Part shown: positions 55,991-64,000 of the stretch, in pieces
How positions within the stretch are numbered: position 1 is the first letter of the stretch
How the letters are laid out: each line of letters begins with the position of its first letter
Assembly (NCBI GenBank): GCA_012064385.1
Contig: QRDG01000525.1
Span: 605,019 to 669,018 of the forward strand
Direction of reading: 5' to 3'
Origin: Puccinellia tenuiflora
Taxonomy: Eukaryota; Streptophyta; Magnoliopsida; Poales; Poaceae
DNA: 64,000 bases
The notes under the pieces: model-generated
What the model was told of the DNA's origin: nothing
What the model saw: only the letters and a program-made list of their open reading frames with translations
Databases searched by the model: none
Made by a program: the position numbers and the translations under genes

Positions 55991-57375
55991 TCATCCCGGA
56001 GCGGTGTTGGCCGTGGAGATGGCCGCGCCAGCCAGCCCAACTGCGACGACATCAGCCGCAACGTCGTCTACGGTCTCCAAGTAGAATAGGCGTGGACAAA
56101 CGTGGCCCGGTACGTAGAGCTCGTCGCAGTTGAAGCACAGCCCTTTACGACGGCGCTCGAGCTGTTCGGCCGTGGTCAGCCGACGGAACGGCCGCGTCGC
56201 GGCTGGATCGGAGGGCCCCGTAGGAGCCAGGGCCGTGAGCACCTGGCCGGATGGTGTCGGTGGGGGGCGGGTGGGCGGCCGGACGCCGCTGGCCGGAAAG
56301 GCCTGCTGCATGGCCAGCGCCCGCTGCTCGAAGGCGCGGCCATAGTACATGGCCGTCTGGAGGTCCTGGGGATCGCGCAGCTCCACGTCCACGCGGATGT
56401 GATCGGGAAGACCTCCCACGAAAAGCTCGGCGCGCTGACGAGCCGTAACGCCGGGCGCGTGGCACGCCAGGGTCTGGAAACGGTCCGCAAAGTCCTGCAC
56501 CGAGGAGGTGAAGGGTAGACGGCCGAGCTCGGCCAGTCGGCTCCCGCGTATCGGGGGGCCGAACCGGAGGAGGCAAAGGTCGTGGAAGCGCTCCCACGGA
56601 GGCATCCCGCCCTCGTCCTGCTCGAGGGCGTAGTACCACGTTTGGGCGGCGCCGCGGAGGTGGTAGGAGGCAATCCATGTGCGGTCGGACGCCAGTGTCC
56701 GCTGCCCCCTGCAAAACTGGTCGCACTGGTTGAGCCAGTTCAGGGGGTCGACGGTTCCGTCGTAGGTGGCGAACTCCAGCTTGGTGAAGCGTGGCGGCTG
56801 CTGGCCGGGGGGGGGGGGGGGCGACGGAGTACGCGCCCTCGTGCTGAGTACGTCGGCATCAACGGTCCCTGCTGGAACAGGTTGGCCTCGCCGTGAACGG
56901 GGGTGTCGGCGTAGCCCGCGAATCCGCCGAAGGGCGATGCCGAGGGCGACGCGGAGGGGTGCACCACGGTAGGCTGGCCGGTGGCCGTCGTGTAGACCGG
57001 CGCTGCGAGCCAGGCCGGAAGCGGTGACGGCGACGGCGGAAATCGGATCTGGTTGATCGGCACGCCTTGGCCTGTCGAGAGGCTCGGGTGCGAGGCGGCG
57101 ATCGAGGAGGTGGTGGTCGTCGCGGGCAGCGGCTGCGATGGTGGCGCCGCGGCGACAGGTCCCGGCGGTGGCGGCGCGTAGGGCCTCGCGAGGAAGGCGC
57201 GGATGTCCGCAACCGCCTGGGTGAGGTCGCGGATGGCCGCCGTCATCTCCGCCGGCGTGAGGATGGCGGAGGGTGGCGGCCCGGAGAGGGCCGGCGCGGG
57301 CGCCCCGGAACTGAGCAGCGGCGGCGGCCCGGAGGTCACCGGGAGCGTGAGGGCGGCGGAGGTTGATGACGACAT
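55991..57375 (-). CDS. Gag protein of the gag-only element, one frameshift
   Basis: Starts at 57375 (MSSSTSAALTLP) and ends at 55991, about 460 codons. The N-terminal third is Pro-Ala-Ser-rich. Then the Ty3/Gypsy gag core appears: PRFTKLEFATYDGTVDPLNW, HLRGAAQTWYYALE, WERFHDLCLLRFGPP and a C-terminal zinc knuckle CFNCDELYVPGHVC (56138-56097). The single frame break is at the run of 15 G (56807-56821), where a one-base error would restore the frame. Gag packages element RNA into particles. If the run length is a sequencing error, the gene is intact. Confidence 0.85.
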
Positions 57376-57383
57376 GATCGAAA

Positions 57384-57401
57384 CCGGGAGAGCTGATACC
57401 A
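57384..57401 (-). promoter_or_regulatory. Primer-binding site of the gag-only element
   Basis: On the minus strand TGGTATCAGCTCTCCCGG follows the LTR by 3 bp. The first nine bases match the initiator tRNA-Met site TGGTATCAGAGC. Confidence 0.75.
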
Positions 57402-57404
57402 AAT

Positions 57405-57734
57405 TGGTAGAACCAACTAGTCTACCAGATCTCGGGCGTAGGTTTGTAGGGATGGAAGTGTGCCGGACGAGAGGGAGGAGGACGGCGCCGGCGGCTGGCC
57501 GCCATCGCGATGCTGGGGAGAGGCGGCGCAAGGGAGGAGCGGCGGCTAGGGCTAGGTAGACCGACTCCTTCAGGAGTCGGCAATACGATCAGATTGATCT
57601 GATTATTGCTTAAGTTCCACGTACGGTTTACAACTTGTATTTATAAGCTAAAACGATAAAAGATAAATGGGATAAGCCCCTAATTAGGCCTATGATTGGG
57701 CCTATATGACAGGCCGGTCAGGCCGGTCATAACA
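57405..57734 (-). repeat. 5' LTR of the gag-only element
   Basis: 330 bp, one extra T in the GTAGGTTTGTAGG stretch compared with the other LTR. On the minus strand a TTATAAATACAAG TATA-like box (57650-57640) is present. Confidence 0.92.
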
Positions 57735-57739
57735 CGTCA

Positions 57740-59507
57740 ACACTGCTGCGCCTGATCTAGGTAGTGAGGGATAAATCTTAGGTTAAGTGCCTAAAAAATT
57801 GTTACTAAATCCAATTTGTGAGGTGAGACTGATGCCACCAATGTGGTGATCCACAATCTCAATTGGACAATGAGAAACAACCACACCAGCTCAAATTGTT
57901 TGTGAAGCTGAATCATACTATTGTGAGCTCATAATGTTATTGGTCTTATAAAAATGTACCTTAATGAATAATTTGGCGTGTCAACCACATTACCTGGCTA
58001 ATGCCCTGCTAAATTTAGTTTCAAGATGCATGCACTATCTGTTTATCACACTAACAAAACCTGTGCATTTCCTCCACTTTTATTTGGTATCTTCAGCCAA
58101 ATGCCATATGGCCATCCACATGAAGTTATTGGGTGGCCTATCCATTTGCCCATATAACTTTAGTAATGCTTCTTTTCCTCAGCTAAAATGCGTGTGTCAG
58201 TAGTTGGCGACTGAATAAGTAGTGGGTGCTCAAATTAAGTAATGCTCGTATGTTTGACTATGTATGGCCATTGATCACTCAATGCTCAGTCCCTTTGCTC
58301 GTATATTTGACTATGTATGGCCATCGATCACTCAATGCTCAGTCCCTTACAGTAAACTTCAATAGCAAATTAACACCGTAAATCCCATAAACTACATGCT
58401 TGCACAAAGACTAGTATCCGGACCAATTCTAATAAGCATGAGAAGCATTCTGATCTTCTGTTCTTTAGTTTCAGATCGCAACTTTGGACAAACTGATTTG
58501 GGAGCCGCTGGTGCCGATGCAGTCAGACAGATGACCTGGACGTAGGGGTTGTTGTGTGCAAGAAGACGAGGTCTCCCGAAGATAAAATAACTGATATGAC
58601 CGATGGACTTTGAGGAGCCTTCTTATATGTAAAATGTAGCTTTACTGCCATGTCATTGCAGTGGAGAAAAACTGTAGGTACTTATACATTATTTACACGC
58701 CCAAAGGCCAACAGACCAAAAACCTGCCCAAGCCACACAAAAAAACAATGGATTGTTAATTGTCGATTGGTTTTGACGGAGTAGTCGATTTTGCCCAAGG
58801 TGGCTGCCTATAGCAACATTGGATAATAACCGACTGAGCTCTCTAGTAGAAATCTGGTCCTCGAGGCTTTGCCACGTTCTTTTCCTCTGCTCCTGGGGGC
58901 AGAACGTAATGTTTCCCTTGAGCCTGATGCAAATGTTTTTCAATGTTGAACTGTAACATTTGGAATTGTGTTGATGTCATGCAACCTTTTTGTAGTGTTG
59001 TTACTGGTTAAAACCAGGTTACTTTATTCTGGTTAAAACCGGGGCAATCTATTCTTGTTGCTTAAACATCCTTTTGCCAGTGTGCGGTTACTCTGCATTT
59101 GCATTGTTCTATCTACAACTGTGTGTCAGGAGCAGTACTTGAAATATATGTGGATGTCAGTATTTACTAATCTGACTTTATACCCTTTTTGGGAAGGAAA
59201 TTCAATAGTGATGCTTCTTTGGCGCTGGTTATGTCGCAGCTGGGGAGTCTATATAAATATATATATATACTGGTGACCGGTGCTCTTCTGACGGCCGTCG
59301 TCTAGCTGCAGGGCTTCTTCGGCTGTTCCTCCACCATGAATTCAAAACCACCCCGTCCGTTGTCGTTGTCGACGATGGAACTCTCTGCTGTGGTACCTTG
59401 CTCCGCCTCCTTGACTGTATCTGGAACACTGTCTGTCCAAAGGCGCATTAAAAATGATACTTCACTCCGGTTCTTGATTTGGGTTTGTTCACTTTCTATT
59501 TGTGCGA
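57740..59507. other. Non-coding DNA, no gene confirmed
   Basis: An acceptor-like TTTAGTTTCAG near 58472 is followed by a 19-codon frame (IATLDKLIWEPLVPMQSDR), and a second short frame begins at 59336 (MNSKPPRPLSLSTMELSAV). No family is recognised for either. A tandem duplication is listed separately. Confidence 0.4.
58243..58348. repeat. Tandem duplication, 53-bp unit
   Basis: TGCTCGTAT(G/A)TTTGACTATG starts at 58243 and 58296. The units differ at two or three positions. Confidence 0.92.
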
Positions 59508-59770
59508 TCGATGGATCGGTCCAGTAACTGGACGGTGTTCTTAAGGTTAGATGTTGATCTTCTTCTCTAGTCCGCGAATCGAGGATAGAATGTACATCTA
59601 TGATTGGATTTATTTTGTCGTTCGTTCTGTAATTTCATAGTATACAGACAGAGAGACTATGTATCTGGTCTTTGCGTTTCCAGCTCATTAAGGAAGTTGG
59701 AACAATTTCGAAGAAATTGTTTCAGAGGCACTGTCCATTCGGTTCTACCACTGCACATTGCTCGATGAGG
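59508..59770 (+). repeat. Segment shared with 33174-33560
   Basis: ATCGATGGATC..TCCAGTAACTGGA(C/T)GGTGTT and, further on, TCTACCACTGCACATT(G/A)CTCGAT occur at both places in the same order. The copy at 33174 carries a Stowaway MITE; here the target position is an uninterrupted TATA near 59640. No coding meaning was found for the segment. Confidence 0.8.
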
Positions 59771-60247
59771 AAGAAGACGACGCCGACCGCGGCCATGGCT
59801 GCCGGGACGGAAGGATATTACGTCTTGGACTCGGAAGGAAGAAGGAGAAGAAGATGCAAAATTTCCAGTCCGTAACTCTGAACATCTATCGAGCTTCTTC
59901 AGCAAACATGCACAATCACCCATTGCTTAGCAAAAAAAAACAACACCACCAACTCTGGAGCCGCCGACTGCAAAAGTTCAAAGATATCTGGGCACTAGCG
60001 AATCACGCTATTGATTGGTTTGTTTGCTGGAATTCGTTGAAGGCGGACGATGTCATTTTCCATCTTGACAGAGTTTCTCTTTTTTTGAGATATTTCTTTT
60101 AGCAGATGCAAAAGACAGAGTTTTTTTTTTTTTTTTTTTTGAGGAAATGCAAAAGACAGAGAACACGGGAAGCCCATGAGCCCAACTACATAATTCCTCG
60201 AGCCATCTATAGCTTGCAAAAATTCCAGCCAGTCCGTCTCCCCTGGC
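59771..60247 (+). other. 5' flank of PPR copy 3
   Basis: ATCTGGGCACTAG (59987) also occurs at 52261, and CATTTTCCATC occurs before the intact gene, so this is PPR upstream DNA with a T run at 60120-60140 inserted or expanded. ATTCCTCGAGCCATCTATAG (60191) matches the leader of the intact gene (ATTCCTGGAGCCCATCTATAG at 47371). Confidence 0.6.
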
Positions 60248-60563
60248 TAGTGCTGGCCATCGGGCCAGGCTTTTTCGGGCCGCCCGAAGGCACGAAATGA
60301 GGCCTGAGGCCCAGCACGGCACGAGCACGATAGCGGGCCGGGCTTTTTTCTGGAATTAGACCCGAAAGCACGATAAGGCCCGAACTATTGTTTTTCGCAT
60401 TTTTTTCTTTATTTTTATAGGTAAAAGCTAGTTTTTATTTGCCTGGTGGGCCGGGCTTTTAATTAAGAAGAGGCCCGCGGCCCGAACAGGCACGGCACGA
60501 GGAGGCCCGAGCCCGAGCAGGCCGTGCCCGGGCCGTGCCGGGCCGGCCCGATGGCCAGCATTA
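60248..60563. mobile_element. hAT-type MITE in the leader of PPR copy 3
   Basis: The element is 316 bp with ends TAGTGCTGGCCATCGGGCC and the complement of TAATGCTGGCCATCGGGCC. Exact 8-bp target duplications CCCCTGGC lie at 60240-60247 and 60564-60571. The interior is rich in GGCCCG and GGCACG words of both orientations. It ends 21 bp before the PPR start codon. Confidence 0.95.
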
Positions 60564-60584
60564 CCCCTGGCTTCCTCGAACAGC

Positions 60585-62944
60585 ATGCCTCGCCTCTGCT
60601 CCTCCTCCACCACGCCAATGTCGCCACTCCGCCTCCGCCTCCACGCCCTCCAATCCTCCTCCTCCGCCTCCACCTCGCCGCCCACGCGCCGCTGGGATCC
60701 CCGCGCCGCCTTCGCGGAGCTCGCTCGATCCGGCAAGCTCACCCCGCAGGACGCACACCACCTGTTCGACGAATTGCTCCAGCGGGGCACACCGGTCCAG
60801 GAGCGCCCCCTGAACAACCTTCTAGCCGCCCTCGCCCGTGCTCCCGCATCCGCTGCCTGCAGCAATGGCCCAGCCCTCGCGGTCGCCCTTTTCGCCGCAT
60901 GTCTCAAGGCGCGTGCCGACGGGTGGCGCAGCCCACGGCCTGCACCTATGGCATCCTCATGAACTGCTGCTGCCGTGCACACCGCCTGGACCTGGCGCTA
61001 GCATTCTTCGGCCATCTCCTCAGGACCGGCATGGAGGCGAACCAAGTCGTCTTCAACACCCTCCTCAAGGGACTCTGCCACGTAAAGCGGGCAGATGAGG
61101 CTATGGCCGTGCTACTTCACAGGATGCCCGAGCTGGACTGCGCCCCCGACGTGGTGGCGTATAACACGGTCATCCATGGCTTCTTTAAGGAAGGACAAGT
61201 AGGCAAGGCTTGCAATCTATTCCATGAAATGACGCAGCTGGGTGTTGTGCCTGATGTGTGGACATATAACTCGGTGATCGATGCGCTGTGCAAGGCCAAA
61301 GCAATGGACAAGGCTGAGGTGGTCCTTCGTCAATGGTTGATAATGGTGTTGAACCTAATAATGTGACCTATAATGCCCTCATCCATGGATATTCCTCTTC
61401 GGCCCACTGGAAGGAGGTGCTTAGGGTGTTCAGAGAGATGACAAGTCGTAGTGTTACACCAGATGTGTATACTTACAATTTATTCATGGCCTACCTTTGC
61501 AAGCATGGAAGAAGCAAAGAAGCTGCAGAAATTTTGAGTCCATTAGTATAAAGGGCCTGAAACCTAATATCGTCTCATACGGTACTCTGCTTCACGGGTA
61601 TGCCACTGAAGGATGCTTAGTTGATATGAATAATCTCTTTAATTCAATGGCAAGAGATGGTATTCTACCTGACTGTCCTGTTTTCAACATACTGATTAAT
61701 GCATACGCTAAATCTGGCATGATGGATGAGGCTATGCTTGTATTTATAGAAATGCAGAAACAAGGAGTGAGTCCTAATGTATTCACCTATTCAATCGTAA
61801 TACATGCATTTTGCAAACTGGGTAGGTTGGACAATGCTATGGAGAAGTTTAATCAGATGGTTGCCATGGGAGTACAACCAAACACATCTGTTTACCATTC
61901 TCTAATCCAGGGCTGTTGTACACATGGTGATTTGACGAAAGCGAAAGATTTGGTTACTGAAATGATGAGTAAGGTTATGCGTCCTCCTGATGTTGTGTTC
62001 TTCAGTTCAATAATGCACAACCTATGCACCGAAGGAAGGGTAATGGAAGCACAAGCAATCCTTGACTTAATGGTACACTCAGGTGAGAGGCCTGATGTTG
62101 TCACATTTAATTCACTCATCGATGGATATTGCCTAGTCGGCAAGATGGAGGATGCAAGGAAAATATTTGATGCTATAGTGTCATATAATTTAGAACCTTG
62201 TAGTATTACATATGGCATACTTATTAACGGCTATTGCAAAAACGGAAGGATTGATGACGGGTTGATTCTATTCGAAGAAATGTTGCAAAGGGGGCTTAAA
62301 CCTACAACTTTTAACTATAACGTTATAGTGGATGGGTTATTTCTGGCTGGACGGATTGCTGATGCAATGGAAAAGTTTCAGGAGATGGTTGAATCTGGAG
62401 TAAGTGTGTGCAGTGGTACATACTCTATAGTTCTTGGAGGACTTTGTAGAAAAAATTGCAGTAGAGAAGCAATAACGGTGTTTCAGAAGTTATGTAAAAT
62501 GTATGTGAAATTCGATATTATAGTTGTCAACATCATGATTGGTGCATTCTACGGGATTCAACGAAATCAGGAAGCTAAGGATTTGTTTGCTGCAATACCA
62601 GCCAATGGGTTGGTACCTAATGTTGGTACCTACAGAGTCATGATTAAAATCTTATAAAGGAAGGGTCACTGGAAGAAGCTGATAATCTTTTTTTAGCAAT
62701 GGAGAAGAGTGGATGTGCTGCCAACTCTTTGTTGCTAAATGATATCATCAGAAGTTTACTAGAGAAGGGAGAGATAGTCAGGGCTGGCAATTATATGTCT
62801 AAAGTTGATGCAAAGGGCTGCTCGCTTGAAGCTAAAACTATTTCGCTGCTGATCTCTCTTTTTTCAAGGAAAGGGATATATAGAAAACACATAAAATTGC
62901 TCCCTACAAGGTATCAGTGTCTCGAAGACGCAGCCAACATTTGA
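60585..62944 (+). pseudogene. RFL-type PPR pseudogene, copy 3
   Basis: Opens like the intact gene (MPRLCSSSTTPMSPLRLR) and ends LLPTRYQCLEDAANI, so it spans the full length. Four breaks separate the pieces: a rearranged stretch near 60895-60925, one A lost near 61333, a shift near 61530 and one base lost near 62648. The largest open piece (61497-62657) holds ten motifs. Motif content equals the intact gene except for the single FFKEGQV motif. Since only a few single-base changes block it, decay is fairly recent or some breaks are sequence errors. P-type PPRs of this clade act on mitochondrial RNA. Confidence 0.9.
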
Positions 62945-64000
62945 ATAGTTGATACTCCTACATGTTATCTGAACTTATTTTCCAAGAAGGTAAGCTTTTA
63001 GTTGTTGCTTTCCATAAGTCCTCTTGTACAACTATGCATTTTTTGTATGAAAAAGAAAATCAGTCCATAGTTCATTCCTTTTTTCCAGTTTGTGGCGTTG
63101 AAATTATGATATCGTGAATTATCTGTAACAAACATAAGACAGTGAATTGTCTCAGGCACTTTTCGTATTGTAGGTTTAGGAACAGGTAAACCAAGTGTCT
63201 AACTCAACTGGTTGATGATTAAAGTTAGTGACTTCTGATGGGTATTAAAGAAGGTATAGATGCGTCAATGAGCATCTTAAAAATAATAAAGACACGCTAG
63301 TGCTTAAGAGAGTGAAAAGCTATGGATTTGGTAATTCGTGCAAGTTAATAGTATTTGCTCGGCAGACCTCATGTAGTTCTCTCACCCAGCTGATATTTGT
63401 CTTACAAGGGATCTACCACGGAAAAAGGATATGACAGTGCTGTCTTTTTCACATTATCAAGTTTTTTTGTGTTGAACTCTTAGCACCAATAATGTATTAT
63501 CGATACTATATTTTTCTTCTTACAATGCTGACAAGTCTTTCCTGTGGATGTTTTTAACAATTTCAGGATACTCCAAGGGAAGAAGTCGCTGATGCTATCA
63601 AGGACTCTAGATCTACTAACATCCATGTTATGGTGATATGATGATACAACATAGAAATCAATGAGGCAATACTGCCATGGGATTTGTATATTTTTACCTC
63701 ATAAGGATGTTAGGTTGAAGAGCTATACGGGGAAAAGAGCTCATGGGCACTTGAGGACAAGAAGGCATTGCTAAGGGGAAAAAGCTCATGGACACTAGAC
63801 TGTAACTATGCAGTTGCGGAAGTAACAGAAAACCATGAACCATCAGATATAAAAAGCTTTTTAAACCAGCTTGCATGGTCCAGAAAAGAAAAGAATAGCC
63901 ACCCTTCACAAGGTAGCACGGCTGGATTGACAATCACCTTGCACTTTAAAGGCCTTGAAGTTTTTTCGCATTCGAATCAATTCTGTCTTTGGTTTCCCAG
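62945..64000 (+). repeat. 3' flank of PPR copy 3, runs off the window
   Basis: Homologous to the flanks at 42025, 49881 and 53228, with donor AGAAG|GTAAGC at 62990, acceptor GTATTGTAG at 63172-63173 and a further AATTTCAG near 63566. A block with GAGCTCATGGGCACTTGAGG matches 42365 and 50690. The sequence continues past 64000. Confidence 0.7.

Larger units (their letters stand above)
55590..57734 (-). mobile_element. Complete gag-only LTR retrotransposon (TR-GAG type)
   Basis: Nearly identical LTRs of 329 and 330 bp lie at 55590-55918 and 57405-57734, both TG...CA, with exact 5-bp target duplications CGTCA (55585-55589 and 57735-57739). On the minus strand a TGGTATCAGCTCTCCC primer site follows the right LTR, then a gag gene and a GGCGGGGAGAAA purine tract before the left LTR. 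There is no protease, RT, RNase H or integrase, so it depends on partner elements. This fits the small TR-GAG class described in plants. High LTR identity points to a recent insertion. Confidence 0.93.

Noticed and set aside
56102..56518. 138-codon plus-strand frame
   Set aside because: It is antisense to the gag gene of the gag-only element, in GC-rich sequence.
60524..61366. 280-codon frame overlapping the PPR copy 3 start
   Set aside because: Its first part is MITE sequence and a shifted frame of the PPR targeting region. Listed as a finding only; the pseudogene entry is the better annotation.

Overview
This is nuclear DNA from a grass, most likely a Pooideae cereal or a relative of wheat, barley, oat or ryegrass. 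The support is the repeat content: cereal Gypsy LTRs that begin TGATACGT.TCAAACG with a TGGCGCCGTTGCCGGGGA primer-binding site, Stowaway and Tourist MITEs, Helitron ends, and an LTR element with 4.3-kb LTRs like the cereal LARD elements. Split genes, the plant laccase and the Rf-like PPR genes agree. The species cannot be fixed from sequence alone.

Layout. 1-9019: nested Gypsy LTR pieces in both orientations plus a Copia-type LTR. 9020-13249: a decayed Copia element on the minus strand, holding a hAT MITE. 13400-14500: MITEs. 14833-18110: a laccase gene of six exons with an open frame of 571 codons. 18791-21861: a CACTA-like terminus with non-coding DNA. 21862-32541: a LARD-like element with one full and one truncated LTR, 77-bp repeats in both LTRs and a gene-like stretch on the minus strand of its interior. 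32542-39300: decayed unique sequence, a foldback MITE, a reverse-transposon RNase H fragment split by a small Helitron, AT-rich DNA, a GC-rich leader-like stretch and a Tourist MITE.

39793-64000: a tandem cluster of restorer-of-fertility-like (RFL) PPR genes. One copy is intact (47445-49880, 811 aa, 19 P-type motifs). Two are frameshifted pseudogenes (39793-42024 and 60585-62944). A fourth is a ghost, where a LINE-type RNase H fragment lies between PPR flanking sequence and the last codons of a PPR gene. All four carry related 3' flanks with conserved splice sites, so the repeated unit was larger than the coding region. A complete 2.1-kb gag-only LTR element with CGTCA target duplications (55590-57734) sits between the ghost and the last copy, and a hAT MITE lies 21 bp before the last copy's start codon.

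Only two genes look able to make protein: the laccase (apoplastic phenol oxidation) and the 811-aa PPR (organelle RNA binding, probably mitochondrial). They share no pathway, though a broken laccase exon lies on the minus strand inside the PPR cluster. Most of the rest is transposable elements. The most interesting local events are an exact 105-bp duplication that adds one PPR motif to the intact gene, the gag-only element, the LARD cargo, and an Asn at a position in the laccase that normally holds a copper-ligand His. I found no clear new biological system beyond these.
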